DNA of 64,000 bases from contig NC_088912.1 of NCBI RefSeq assembly GCF_963576675.1, positions 101,213,895-101,277,894 of the forward strand, given 5' to 3'. Source of the stretch: Euphorbia lathyris. Taxonomy: Eukaryota > Streptophyta > Magnoliopsida > Malpighiales > Euphorbiaceae. The translations under genes were made by a program, and so were the position numbers. A model generated the notes under the pieces. It did no database searches and was not told the DNA's origin. It was given only the letters and a program-made list of their open reading frames with translations. This document shows, piece by piece, positions 22,601 to 34,759 of this stretch; positions within the stretch are counted from its first letter, which is position 1, and each line of letters starts with the position of its first letter.

Positions 22601-23815
22601 GGGTTATTTTTATGATTAAAGTCCCAACTTTGTGATAATCAGAGTTCAGAATTGTAAGATGCAAGTAAATTTAGACGAATTAAGGTTCAAAATGGTCCCT
22701 CAAATTTCAAATTTAGGTTTCAATTTAGTCATTAAGTTGACAAATTTTGACAAATTAGTTCAAACACAATCACTTTCAATACCTAAAATTGGACAATTGG
22801 AGAACTGAGTTGATATCTAATGTTCGATTCGGGTTAAATTGAGCTCGTATGTTAACTTTAATGTGATTTTGACTCTTATAATTAAATTTTGGACAGGCAC
22901 TAGGTGTTTAAAGCTTCTTTGGTAGATCACAGAATGGGAATCAGTTACTTATAGAATTGAAAGCTTTTGTGTTGAAAAGATAAATTAGTTAGTTAGTTTA
23001 CTAGAGTTATAATTCATTTTTTTTAATGCTAATACATTTTCCCAAGATTTAAATTGTTAGTGCATTATTGAAGTTGAAACCTGGTGGATTTTTTATTGAT
23101 TTTCCTTTTTGGCAGGGAAACTCATTTTTGTTAGCAAGGTGTTTTCCTCTAAAGCTCGTCAAACTTTCTTATTTCGAGATCAAATGCCTCAAAAAAATCG
23201 GTATATCAATCTGATAATACTTGTACTCCTGAGAGTTGGTTTGCTATAACTCGTTTTTGAATCTCACTTCATGGCATCATAGTTGGATTGATTCAAATAT
23301 TCTAGAAAGTGAACTTGCTTATTTTGTGTTACCTTTTGCAGAAGCCTTTGGGGCTACCATCATTGTTAGGTGAGGAGTCCACCTTTTCAAATGGTGACAA
23401 TTCCCAATAAGTTGTGCATATTTCAAAGTAGATCGGGAGAAGGCTTTTCACAAATTGCCATTATGATGGGGAGGTATGCTAATTTGTGAACTGGATAATA
23501 AATTGCATGTGTGATTCTTATTCTAATGTCAAAAGTAGAGTGTAGATTTGTTACTTTTGAAAGTCGGATAGATTTGATTGTGCATATCTTGTTTTGTTTT
23601 GAAATTATCCCTCAATTACCCATACTTATATATTTGTTAGTTGATATCATAAATTGATTTAGTGATATTTTTGTGTGGATTTTACTTGTTCAAATATTGT
23701 AAAGTCCTTATTATATTCTTGAATTGTTTGTATTTGTTATATATATAAATAAAAGAGTTCCTTCAATCCAAAAAAAATTAATAAAAAAAATTCACAATTT
23801 TTTAATTTTTGGTAG
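22601..23815. other. CACTA 1 interior without recognised gene
   Basis: Intron-like AT-rich DNA with occasional possible splice signals, but no frame with family motifs. Probably non-coding cargo. Confidence 0.5.
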
Positions 23816-23852
23816 GAAAATTACACTTTAGCAACATAAAAGTTGTTACCAT

Positions 23853-24366
23853 TATCAAACTCATCCAAGAAAAGTTCCAGTACAAGAAAAGCTTCAAGAA
23901 CAATGGAGAGAAAATGGAGGCTTTTCGGATTCATAAGTAAAGGGGAGAAGAAGAAGACCTTTGGTTTACCAAAGGAGTTTGAAGAGTCTTGTCTCAGGAG
24001 GGTTAAGAGCTTTTGGATTTCCAAAGCTTATCTTCCGGAATAAAAGCCAAATTGCTTAAGGGAAATTTGGTCCTTACAACAATAACAGGGGCGGCATGGT
24101 AATTTCCCATGGTTAGCACATTCTAGAAAGGTTGCACCTCCTTATGATGGACCACCTCCACTTGATCAAGGCTTCAGCAAATCATCACCATTCATTTAAT
24201 CAAATCCATCACAAGGCTATTATGTTGACACATGTTGTGTCCTTTATTTCTTAATCACCAAGTTTACTTGATGACCACACCTAGCATAATATAAATATTG
24301 TATGTTAGCATTATAATTTTCAATGAGAATTTTGATTCCTAATGATTCACTCATTCAAATTTACTA
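23853..24366 (+). repeat. Copia C 5' LTR
   Basis: TATAAATA at 24290-24297 is the likely core promoter. The LTR ends at 24366, where the primer site begins. The sequence is otherwise unrelated to the copia B LTR. Confidence 0.92.
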
Positions 24367-24377
24367 TGGTATCAGAG
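24367..24377 (+). promoter_or_regulatory. Copia C primer binding site
   Basis: TGGTATCAGAG, 11 matches to the initiator tRNA-Met complement, directly after the LTR. Confidence 0.9.
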
Positions 24378-24416
24378 AAACATTAAGATAAAAGGCTATC
24401 CTTTTTCTTACATATT

Positions 24417-27400
24417 ATGGCCGGACCAATGATTACGTCCAGCAGCCCATACCACCTTCCCCAAAACGAAACTCCGGCGTTGTCGCTGGTATCACAGGTC
24501 CTCACCGGGCCAAACTATCACCAATGGTCTAAAGCTGTCAAGGTAGCTCTAATGTCGAAGAACAAGTTTGGGTTTGTCGACGGCACTATCACCGCTCCTG
24601 CACCAGACGATAACATGTTTAGTCAATGGGAAAGGTGCAATAACATGGTTATATCATGGCTAAATCATGCTGTTTCACCTACCATTGCGAGAAGCGTGAT
24701 GTGGCTCGATAAGGCACATCAGATCTGGGCAGACTTAAAGGAAAGGTTTGCACAAGCGGATTCACTGCGGATACTCGAGCTGCGAAGGGAAATACACAGT
24801 ATGAAGTAGGGAAACGGAAGTGTCACTGAGTACTATACCAACTTGAAAGTGTTGCAGGATGAGTTAACAAACCTGAGACCAATGCCCCAATGCATTTGCC
24901 GGCAGGTGTGTAGCTGCACTGCTTTCAAAATCCTGAGGGATCAACAAGACGCGGACCAGGTTATCACCTTTCTCCAAGGGTTAAATGAATCCTACTCAAC
25001 CATCTGTTCGCAGATACTACTGATCGAGCCAATCCCCTCATTGAACAAGACCTATGCGCTGGCCATTCAGCATGAAAGACAACTTGGTCTTGCACCTGCA
25101 AAAGGAAATGAAGGAGGTGAAAGCAACATGTTTGCAGGATTCACTAACACCAACGGCAGACAGAACAAATCAAACAACACCAGAAATCAGAACAACAATC
25201 GCAGGAACAACGGTAAAAGCTCATCCTTATGCACTTATTGTGGTAACACTGGACACACAGAAGAAATATGTTTCAAGAAACATGGATATCCCCCAAATTA
25301 TGGCAACAGAACCAAGAATCCTTTCAGAACAAATCAACCCAGGGCAAACTCAGCAGTTAATCAGGGCAATGAGGAAAACTCAAGAGAAGAAGACAACAAG
25401 CAGACCAACCCAGAACCATTCACTCTGACCAAAGACCAGTACCAATCGCTGGTGGCCCTACTGCCCATGAATCAAGGAAAGACCCCGGCCTCGGGCAACA
25501 GCGTCAATACCTTTGTCAAGGGAGACAGTTCTGGTAACGGTCCTAACCCTAATTTTGCCTCATCATGTTGGATAATTGACACAGGAGCTACAGATCATAT
25601 CATTTGTAATAAAAAAATGTACAGCTCATACAAACAAATCGAAAAATGTTGGGTAAACTTGCCAAACGGAGAAAGGGTCAGGGCTGAATACATTGGCACT
25701 GTAACCTTAAGTCCTGAACTTGTTTTGCTTAATGTTCTGTGCATACCTGCGTTTGATTACAATCTAATATCGACTAGTAAGCTATTGAGTACTGATGGAC
25801 TCTGTGTTGTGATAACGGGATCAATGTGTGTGATACAGGACACAACAAGTTGGAAGAAGATTGGCTTGGCTAGAGAGCATGGAGGCCTCTATTATCTGGA
25901 ATACCCGCTGCCTAATCATATTTCTGTTTTTTCTATTAAAGCCAGTTTGTGGCATTTACGTTTTGGTCATCCCTCTCATGAGAGGTTGCAAGGCCTCAAT
26001 CTATCTTGTAATGATTTCAATTCCTTCAAAGAAATGCCATGTGACATTTGTCAAAAAGCCAAGCAAAAGAAAATGCCTTTCTCACTAAGCCACAATATAG
26101 CAGATGAATGTTTTGATCTAATTCATGCAGACATATGGGGCCCAACACAAGAGTCACACTCTAGTAAAAGATATTTCCTAACCATATTAGATGACCATAG
26201 CAGGTATACATGGGTCACATTAATGCAAACAAAGGGGGAGTCAAGTACAGCGCTACAACAATTCTGCACATATGTAAACAGACAATTTGGCAAGAATGTG
26301 AAAACAATCCGAACGGACAATGACCCTGAGTTCATCATGAAGGATTTTTATGCAGAACACGGAATCATACATCACACATCATGTCCAGAAACACCACAAC
26401 ATAACGACAGAGTAGAACGCAAACACTAAGACATAATGAATACCACCAGAGCACTCATGTTTCAAAGTTCACTGCCTCACACTTTTTGGCCAGAAGCAGT
26501 TAGTCATGCAGTTTATCTCATAAACAGATTACCATCCACACCAATTCGGGGCCAGACACCTTACGAGCGACTATATGGCAAAGGGGCACATGTAGACGAC
26601 CTCAAGGTTTTTGGGTGTCTAGCATACGCCTCAGCTTTGGACAGACACAAAGGCAAATTCACAGAAAGAGCAATAAAGTGCATTTTCTTGGGATACAGAC
26701 ACGGCACAAAGGGATTCAAACTTTTGAATCTAAGCACTAACATTGTTTTCTTTTCCAGGCATGTAAAGTTCTATGAGAACTTCTTCCCTTTTTCAGAAGA
26801 ACACAAGAAAAATGAAACATCATGTTGCAGTAAAGAAGAGTTGGAGTTACTCCATAAAGCATGCATAAACGAAGATGAGGATGAATCATACAGTGCAGAT
26901 GATGAACAAGGCGCAACAGAGACAACACAACATGTTGACACAATACAAGAAATCGAAGACAATATCGAGCAGCCAGAGATACTAGCACATGAACACCAAC
27001 AAATCAACACAAGGCCACAAAGAACAAGGAAACTTCCAACCTATCTCAGAGATTATCACTTGGCATTGGTCCAAGGCTCCACACTGCCATGCTTGACTAA
27101 TTCCCCGCATGCCTTATGGAGACACTTGTCTTATGAGGGTTTTTCTCCAGCCAAGAGAACATTCTCAATTAATCTTTCCTGCCATCGGGAGCCTGCAACA
27201 TATGAAGAAGCCAAGTTAGAAAGAGGATGGGTGGAGGCAATGAACAAGGAACTGGCTGCACTAGAAGCTAACCAAACATGGAGCTTAGTTGACTTACCAA
27301 AGGGCAAAAGAGCCATAGGCTGCCGATGGGTCTACAAAATCAAACACAAATCCGATGGAAGCATTGCCAGGTTCAAAGCCAGGTTGGTTGCCAAGGGCTA

Positions 27401-28718
27401 CACCCAACAAGAGGGAGTGGACTTCACTGCAACCTTCGCACCTGTAGCAAAGTTCACCACCATCAGGACTCTATTAGCAATAGCAGTTGCAAAGGAATGG
27501 CACATACATCAACTTGATATTGATAACTCATACTTACATGGGGAGCTGAGCGAAGATGTCTATATGACAATGCCACCAGGAGTATCCCCGGAAAGACCTC
27601 GGCAAGTATGTAAGCTCAATAAAGCCCTCTACGGGCTCAGGCAAGCAGGCAGGCAGTGGAATGCCAAGTTGACCGGCACCATCAAACATATGGGGTTTTC
27701 TCAATCAGTGGCCGATCCATCCTTATTCACAAAGGAATATGCAGGACAGGTGACCATGTTGCTAGTATATGTTGATGATGTAGTTCTCGCAGGAAATGAC
27801 ATGCAAACCATCAACCAGGCCAAACAACACCTAAACAACATCTTCAGCATCAAGGATCTCGGGGCCATACATTATTTTCTGGGTTTTGAGTTCTCTCGCA
27901 GCCGTCAGGGACTCCACATGTCACAAAGAAAATACACATTAGAGTTATTACAAGACCAGGGATTCATCGACTGCAAACCAGCCTCATCTCCGGCACTACC
28001 AAATCACAAACCAAGCCAAAACGACAATCCACTCCCAGAAATCACACCATATAGACAGTTAATCGGCAAACTGCTATATCTCACACATACCAGACCAGAC
28101 ATCACATATATTGTGAATTAACTATCCCAACATCTCATGCAACCAACCATAGAGAATTTGAACAGAGCAGAGAGAGTTCTACGTTACCTCAAAGGGACCA
28201 TAGGTTTGGGGCTTTTCTTTCCCACATGCGACGACTTGAAACTACAGGCCTTCACGGATTCAGACTGGGGGACTTATCAAGAAACTCGGAAATCAATCAC
28301 CGGGTACGCCGTCTTCCTCGGATCGGCCCTCATCTCTTGGAAATCAAAGAAACAGAACACCGTTTCTAGGTCCTCCTCGGAGTCGGAATACAGAGCCATG
28401 GCCTCCACATCATGTGAGCTTCACTGGCTCACGAATCTCCTAACAGATATGAAGGCACCACCGGAGACAGCTTCCCTCATGTTCTGTGACAATATCTCCG
28501 CCATGCACATAGCCCAGAACCCAGTTTTTCACGAACGGACGAAACACATAGATATTGACTGCCACGTCATCCGCGAACGCGTTCAGGCCGGTTTGATCCG
28601 ACTGATGCTAATACCCTCAGCTCTGCAGGTGGCGGATCTCTTTACAAAAGCACAACATTCTCCGCAGCTTAGGTTTTTGATTGGCAAACTAAGCTTGAAG
28701 AATCTGTACCAAGCTTAG
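24417..28718 (+). pseudogene. Copia C gag-pol polyprotein with three nonsense codons
   Basis: One frame of 1434 codons from ATG 24417 to TAG 28718, broken by TAG 24807-24809 (gag), TAA 26427-26429 (integrase) and TAA 28119-28121 (after RT). Domains: gag LTGPNYHQWSKAV (about 30-260); CCHC knuckle CTYCGNTGHTEEIC from residue 272; protease WIIDTGATDH, with Asp at about 388; GAG-pre-integrase LWHLRFGHPS; integrase with IHADIWGP; reverse transcriptase with YVDD at 1118-1121; RNase H with FTDSDWG. All three stops sit where relatives have Gln, so each is one C-to-T change. The integrase core also shows TDND in place of TDNG and HND in place of QNG, which look like G-to-A changes. Dead as an autonomous element. 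Confidence 0.94.
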
Positions 28719-28730
28719 CTTGAGGGAGGA
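28719..28730 (+). promoter_or_regulatory. Copia C polypurine tract
   Basis: CTTGAGGGAGGA just before the 3' LTR; this is the same TTGAGGG-type tract as in copia B. Confidence 0.8.
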
Positions 28731-29244
28731 TATCAAACTCATCCAAGAAAAGTTCCAGTACAAGAAAAGCTTCAAGAACAATGGAGAGAAAATGGAGGCT
28801 TTTCGGATTCATAAGTAAAGGGGAGAAGAAGAAGACCTTTGGTTTACCAAAGGAGTTTGAAGAGTCTTGTGTCAGGAGGGTTAAGAGCTTTTGGATTTCC
28901 AAAGCTTATCTTCCGGAATAAAAGCCAAATTGCTTAAGGGCAATTTGGTCCTTACAACAATAACAGGGGCGGCATGGTAATTTCCCATGGTTAGCACATT
29001 CTAGAAAGGTTGCACCTCCTTATGATGGACCACCTCCACTTGATCAAGGCTTCAGCAAATCATCACCATCCATTTAATCAAATCCATCACAAGGCTATTA
29101 TGTTGACACATGTTGTGTCCTTTATTTCTTAATCACCAAGTTTACTTGATGACCACACCTAGCATAATATAAATATTGTATGTTAGCATTATAATTTTCA
29201 ATGAGAATTTTGATTCCTAATGATTCACTCATTCAAATTTATTA
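28731..29244 (+). repeat. Copia C 3' LTR
   Basis: 514 bp, four substitutions from the 5' LTR, no indel; followed by the ACCAT target copy and then by CACTA 1 subterminal repeats. Confidence 0.93.
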
Positions 29245-29254
29245 ACCATTTATA

Positions 29255-29655
29255 TGTAATATTAGCAACGACAACAGTTGTTGCAATATCAAAATTTATA
29301 GCAATGACATGTGTTGTAGCGGAACGTGAAAATATTTAGCAACTATAGATGTTGTTGCAAAATATCAAAATGTATAGCAACGTTAAAGCTTGTTGCGATA
29401 TGTTACAATATATAGTAACAACATCATTGTTGCAAAAGACAAATTTCATTCTCTTGCATGCAATCTAAATTCGGCAACGACTAGCATTTTGCAACAAGAA
29501 TGTTGTTGCCATACATATATTTTTTGCAACAACTAAAAAGTCGTTGCAAAAACCTTTAGCAACAGAATGTATCATAACGGGCGTTTGTTGTTGCAAATAA
29601 TGCAATTTCGTTGCTAAAAATATTTTTCGCAACAACTTGCTTCGTTGCCAAAAAT
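29255..29655. repeat. CACTA 1 right subterminal repeat zone
   Basis: Repeats of GCAACGAC, GTTGTTGC and TAGCAACAA in both orientations, mirroring the left end. Confidence 0.85.
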
Positions 29656-29674
29656 AAATTTTCTTGTAGTGGGT

Positions 29675-30082
29675 ATATAAAGGTGTTGATGCTTCAATTC
29701 TGAAAACTGCAACAATTTGTAACGAGGAATATGATCAAGAAGACGTATACATATTTTGCAGAAATTTGAAACATAAGTATGAAGAAGATGTCTTCTTATG
29801 CCATATATATCAGAATCGTATAACTATCAATAAAATCTATATACTATTTTAACGATGTAATCTCTTTATGTAATATGTCTCACTCAATTGTTCACAATTC
29901 TTTCTGATTTGAGTATGAGTTGCAAATTGTTTAATTAAATGAAAGATATCCTTTTTTTGTATTGTTTTTTTAAGTTACTAAAAAAATAACAACCATGAGA
30001 TATAACATTACTAATTTATGTTGTAGCTAATATTAAATGAGCAATGAAAAGGTACAACAAGTAAAGATTGACATTCGATGAA
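29675..30082. other. Downstream flank of the FRS-like pseudogene
   Basis: AT-rich. Contains GAAGATGTCTTC at 29784-29795, a one-base (CG to TG) variant of the palindrome that recurs in the 35-53 kb region. No gene seen. Confidence 0.5.
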
Positions 30083-32571
30083 CTAATCAATATTGCTATC
30101 AGAGTTCTCTTCCAAATCGTCATCCTTAAATTTATGACAATTCCTTGAATCATGACCAGTCCGACCACACGTTTTACAATGGTTAGGAGTATTTCTTTTT
30201 CTTTTGGTATGGACTTTGTTTTGGGGTTTTGATGAAGAAGCAACCTGCTTTGATTTCAGCGTAGTAGCCACGGTAGGTCGACCCCTTGGTTTGCTAATAG
30301 TGGAGTCCAAAACAGGATCATGAAACGTTCCTTCAGCATTTTGACGATGTTGGGTCTCGTCCTCTGCGGGGTATTTGGACAATTCCACATTCAATGGAGA
30401 TACAACTTGCATAGCCCTTTGAAAAGATTTGTCTGATTTTGAAGCAAGGTATGAAGTTATACCACAATTCTTTGAAAGTGATTCGTACCTCAAATTTCTA
30501 GCTGATTCTGGATGAGGGTACTTTCTTTCCTCATGGTTGGTTAAATAATCAAAATGTTTAGCATCTTTCAGCCAACGACAATTGACCAAACAATCAAGGA
30601 AATTCAGTATCTCTTCATAGATGCAAAAATATGTCTGCATGGAATTCCTTTCGTCTCAAATGAATAGCAATCGCATTGAATTGTTGCTCGATCATCGGAA
30701 ATCGTAACCGTGCGCTTTGCCACTTTACCCCCGAATGGTTTTACATTACAAACAGCTTGATTCTCCTCACGATCTATGATGGTAACATATTTTTCCGAGC
30801 GTTGCATCTCCCGCTTTATCCTTTTATAAATTTCCCTGGTGAAAATTGAAGAAACATCATCCTCCACACTTGGCATCGAAGTTTGGTTGGGCAATGTTTC
30901 GGTCATATTGGTTCTATAGTGCTCTTCCATCTCGTTGAAGTGTAACATTGACAGAGAAAACTCAAAGTGTTTGAAAAACTTCCACAATGATACTTTGTTA
31001 TCCATGTCTTTTTTCAACAAAGAATTCATTGACTTGCATCGGCCCGTAGCTTTTGCACCGCCAAAATAATGACCACGAAGAAAAGTGTCTGCCCACTGCT
31101 TTCTAGTTGCATAATGTGCCTCTATCCATGCATTGGCTTCCAAATTGTATTCTTTTACCATCACATTCCATTTAATCTCCCATTCGGCCTCTTCGTAGTA
31201 TCTAGTGTGTTACAAAAAAATATAAACCGCGTTATCAGTATTGAAACCAGTAATGAAATTAGTATCAAAGGGATCGTAAACTTAAAACCATAAATATAAT
31301 TTTTTACCTAAAAATAAACTTTCTAAAATCTGTATTGAAACCTGAGGCTTTAATATGTGCAACTGCACAATATGTGCCACGAGCAAATACGACGTGGAAT
31401 TCCCGGCATTATAGCTTCTAGTGCTTTACTCATTGATCTGCAACCGTCCGTTAGTACTGTTTTCGGCATCTTGCCATCCATACACCCTAAAAATGTTTCC
31501 AATAGCCAAACATAATTTTATACTGTCTCATCTTGGAGGAGTGCAGATCCAAACACACATGTCTTGTCATGATACAAAGAAGAGATCCAATAGTAAAAAC
31601 TTATCAGATTTTATTGTAACTAAGAAGAGGTTTATGAAAACATACCTGTTAGTCTTGTAAGTAGCATCAAAAGACAAACAATCGCCAAACAATTTGTAAT
31701 CAATTTGGCAACTCCCGTCAGACCAGAATAAATTTCTTAGTCGTCTATCCTCATCTACCTCATACTTGTAGAAAAACTTATCATCTGCTCCTTTTTTCGA
31801 TTCAAGTAAACACATCGCTCTATTTGTGTCGGTATCATCCAAATTTGAATTATCTTTTGCAATTGCCCTGTACAGGTCTTTTTTCAGGAATCCTAAATCT
31901 TTCCAATTACCATTTACTTCTACAAAGTAATTGTAACATTGAAATGTATTAATTCCAGCTCTCTTCATTGAAAATGCTTGCTCTTTAGTAGGATCATCTA
32001 TTTTTCTGTGAGACCTCAAAAATATTTTTTCGCTCGATACTGCTAGTTTGTGTGTATGGCTGGTATTGAAGCATTTAACTATCCAATTTTTATTTACCTT
32101 ATCGATATTAATTCTGAATTCCGCTGCACACATCAATCTTGTTACAAGACGTACTTCCCGAATCCTATTTTCTGTATTACAATATTTTGGTTCTCGTTTA
32201 CCTTCGCACGAGCAAACCCAACTTCTAACAACTATATCATTGTTTTTGTCTTTCCTTTTTAACTTTTTCCTAACACTAAACCCCACCAGCTTTGCATATA
32301 ACATATAAAAAGACTCAGCTTGTTCAACACTTACAAGTCTCTTGTTATCGAAGTCCGATAACTGTATATCCATTGGATCTTTGTTGATTTCCAGAAAATC
32401 GAGCAGGCTATTCCACTCTTCAATATCTGGTTCGATCCATTTTCCGTCCGCCCCTGTTTCTACAACCAACTCATCTTCATTGACATCGGTCGTCTCTTCC
32501 TCATGTCTTCCATCATTACTATTTTGGACATTGCGGTCTTCACAATCAGCATGCTGTTTTGAGCTCTCCAT
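30083..32571 (-). pseudogene. FAR1/FHY3-related (FRS-like) gene, decayed
   Basis: FRS proteins are nuclear regulators domesticated from Mutator-type transposases. From ATG 32571: an acidic N-terminus; a FAR1 DNA-binding domain at about residues 95-180 (FYMLYAKLVGFSVRKK, WVCSCEGKR, then TRLMCAAEF and SHTHKL supplying zinc ligands); and the start of a MULE transposase core (LSFDATYKTNRY). An apparent donor AACAG/GTATGT follows at 31646. Further down are FGSALLQDET and VLTDGCRSM (about 31430-31560) and, after a good acceptor at 31202, an exon from 31201 with WADTFLRGHYFGG and the SWIM finger CDCYSFETKGIPCRH. The C-terminus (to TGA at 30083) has a CCHC knuckle, CKTCGRTGHDSRNC. Lesions are TAA at 31518-31520 in the core, a frame loss after CSWHI near 31390, and a frameshift near 30610-30640 right after the SWIM finger. 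A Jittery-type MULE transposase is the alternative; I see no flanking TIRs. Confidence 0.85.
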
Positions 32572-33305
32572 CTCCTTTCAACAATTGTATTTGAAATGAA
32601 ATTTGTTGATAAAATGTTTACAGTAATCCAATTTACCGTTTGTGTTTATTTTAAATTCAAATTTTCGTGAGCCCCAACGTTATTAATGGACAATTGTGTC
32701 GACATTAATTACATATTGTAACCCCCGCAAAACACCTCTAATATTAGTATATGTAGAACGATTTCAATAATTTGAATTGGATGGGTTGGTTTGAGTTGTT
32801 TCAATTACAAAAGAGAGGTTGGGGTTTCGAACCCTCTGAATCTCATTTTATTTTTTGAGTCATTTATATATATTTGAACATATATTTTTAAAAAGAATAT
32901 GAAATATTAAATTGTGCTTTTATATAAAGACGACTTTTTAGAACGGTTTCTCTAATTTGCCTCCTATTTATGCAAATAAACTAAATTAAGACATACAAAT
33001 TGATGTGGGTAAATTATTAATGTTATTAGTCTCACTAATATTTCATTAACATATTAAAAAGAACGGAGCGAGTCGTTACAATGTTTATGTTAAATATTTT
33101 TTATTTTCAAATAAGTGTATTTATTTTAACATAATTGAATTATTTAAGTAGTGGGGAAATAAGACTTGGCAATTTGTGATGCATTAAGAATAAATAGTAA
33201 AAAAAAACATATATCAAAACGATTCCAATTATACATACTACCAATTAATTCGCACGTTGTAATTCATGCACAATAGCTTACAAAAAACACAATAACAATT
33301 GTAAT
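32572..33305. other. Intergenic, with a B-box-like motif
   Basis: Separates the FRS-like pseudogene from the Ulp1-like gene. A tRNA T-arm/B-box-like GGTTTCGAACCC occurs at about 32823-32834 and AAGACGACTTTTTAGAAC at about 32928, text that recurs in the satellite spacers. No gene seen. Confidence 0.45.
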
Positions 33306-34759
33306 TTAAATAAACGATTGTGCTTTTTCTAATAGTTCGGTTTTCCTCTTATTATAGTCCGACTTCGCAATCCACCAAGCTATTCGACATCTTTCTTTAT
33401 TGGAGTTGAATTACAAAACAAACGGAAGAAAAATAGAATTAATAAAGTGTAGTGTATTTAAAAAAAATGAATTCTCAATGACTATTATAAATATTACCTG
33501 AAAAGTACTTGAATCAACCTGAAAATGCTTGATCATAAATAAAATCACAAAAACTCCACAGTCAAAATTATTTGGTTGTCTAGGAACATTTCTTCCACGG
33601 ACAATTGCAAAGCTAGCGAAGTTGTAATTTGCGGGTTTGCTTTTTAGTTGTTCCTTGAAGCCCATGTCTAACGCGCGTAACTACATTTATTAATATACAT
33701 TATTTCATAAGAAGATAATAATTGTTTTTTGAACTGAAGTAGTATTAAAAATCAAATAAAACTTACAATTCCAACAATCAATGTCTTATGATATATTGGT
33801 CTGTCGGGATGAGCAAACGAGTCCCAAACTTCTACTACTCCCTTGTCAATCATAATCCGGGATAGAATGAAGTGATTTTTGTGTAAAATAGGGATATAAA
33901 TCTGATAGACGTCTTCTACATTAGAATTTATATAAGAATTATATACAAAATTTGAACTTATATCTATGTAGGTGCTTACTTCATTGCACTCGTCAAGTAG
34001 ACCCGTGTAGCGCTCGAAATATCTCATACGTTCCCAAGATTTGGACAATGGTAGATTATGATGAGGCAAGTGCTCTTTCTGTGTTTGGAGAAATATAAAA
34101 GGTTGGTACCAACAATGACATGTAAGTGTATCACAACAAAAATAATAATAAAAAAAGCCTACCGTAATTCTTGCTGGTAGATACCAGTTTATTTTACCAC
34201 CATTTTTTGAGGTTGACCTTGCATGTTCTGTCAATATTGATGACACCATTGTAACAACCTGTTAATATGTAAAAAGATCAGCATCATATCTTGTATGCAA
34301 TATTTTAGATATTTATTTACAAATAATACCTCAACTTCCAATTCTTCATTTGGTCCGAGAAAACGAAAATCAAACCGACTTAGTGAACAAATATCGGTTT
34401 GAGCTATAATTTCGCTGTATTAGATGAAATTAAACCTTTTTTAGAAAACCATAACAACTCCAATGATTAATGTAAAAAGAAATTGCAAAAAGAGTTTTAA
34501 AATTATACCTGGAACTTGCATTTGAGAAGATGTATTCCAATAAAGGTATTTCTTTAGGAGATGTTTTGTGTTTTAAATTAAAATCTGAAAATGTCACAAC
34601 TCTAGGAACTTCTGTCTGAAGTGTGTTGTTTACAGCTTCATTAGTAACTCCATCTATTTGAGAATCACATCTTTTACGGTTAACTGTTGCTTTGATTCGC
34701 CTACTCAAAGGTGACACCCTCCTTTCAACTGAACTTTGCCATTTCTTGTCATTAGCCAT
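33306..34759 (-). CDS. Ulp1-type cysteine protease (peptidase C48), six exons
   Basis: C48 proteases process or remove SUMO-type modifiers; plant copies also ride in Mutator-like elements. Exons on the minus strand: 34759-34509, 34414-34330, 34258-34163, 34078-33767, 33680-33498 and 33410-33306. The first four introns have GT/AG borders and every exon phase agrees, giving about 343 residues. The N-terminus is basic and Ser-rich (SPLSRRIKATVNRKR). The catalytic set is complete: His in LHKNHFIL, Asp in VEVWDSF, then Gln and Cys in PRQPNNFDCGVFV. The C-terminal exon reads NSNKERCRIAWWIAKSDYN, typical of the family. The last acceptor is TTTTGTAA instead of AG, a likely G-to-A loss; without that splice the protein ends a few dozen residues into intron 5, still holding the catalytic Cys. 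A GAAGGCGTCTTC palindrome lies 316 bp upstream. Expression is unproven. Confidence 0.85.

Larger units (their letters stand above)
23853..29244 (+). mobile_element. Copia C: very young Ty1/copia retrotransposon nested in CACTA 1
   Basis: LTRs of 514 bp (23853-24366 and 28731-29244) flank a primer site, a single gag-pol frame and a polypurine tract. The 5-bp target duplication ACCAT is present at 23848-23852 and 29245-29249. The LTRs start TATC rather than TG and end CTA or TTA. By eye they differ at four positions in 514 (about 0.8%), so it is younger than copia B and younger than CACTA 1, whose right subterminal zone it splits. It has three nonsense codons. Confidence 0.96.
20226..29671. mobile_element. 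CACTA 1: non-autonomous CACTA element with nested copia C
   Basis: Starts CACTACAAGAAAATT and ends AATTTTCTTGTAGTG, perfect 15-bp terminal inverted repeats, with the 3-bp target duplication GGT at 20223-20225 and 29672-29674. Both subterminal zones (about 20240-20700 and 29260-29650) are packed with GCAACAAC/GTTGTTGC-type short repeats in both orientations, the usual binding zone for the element's own transposase accessory protein. Without copia C the element is about 4.0 kb. No transposase (TnpA/TnpD-like) frame is visible, so it would need a helper. The interior carries a MITE and a leader-like segment. Confidence 0.93.
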
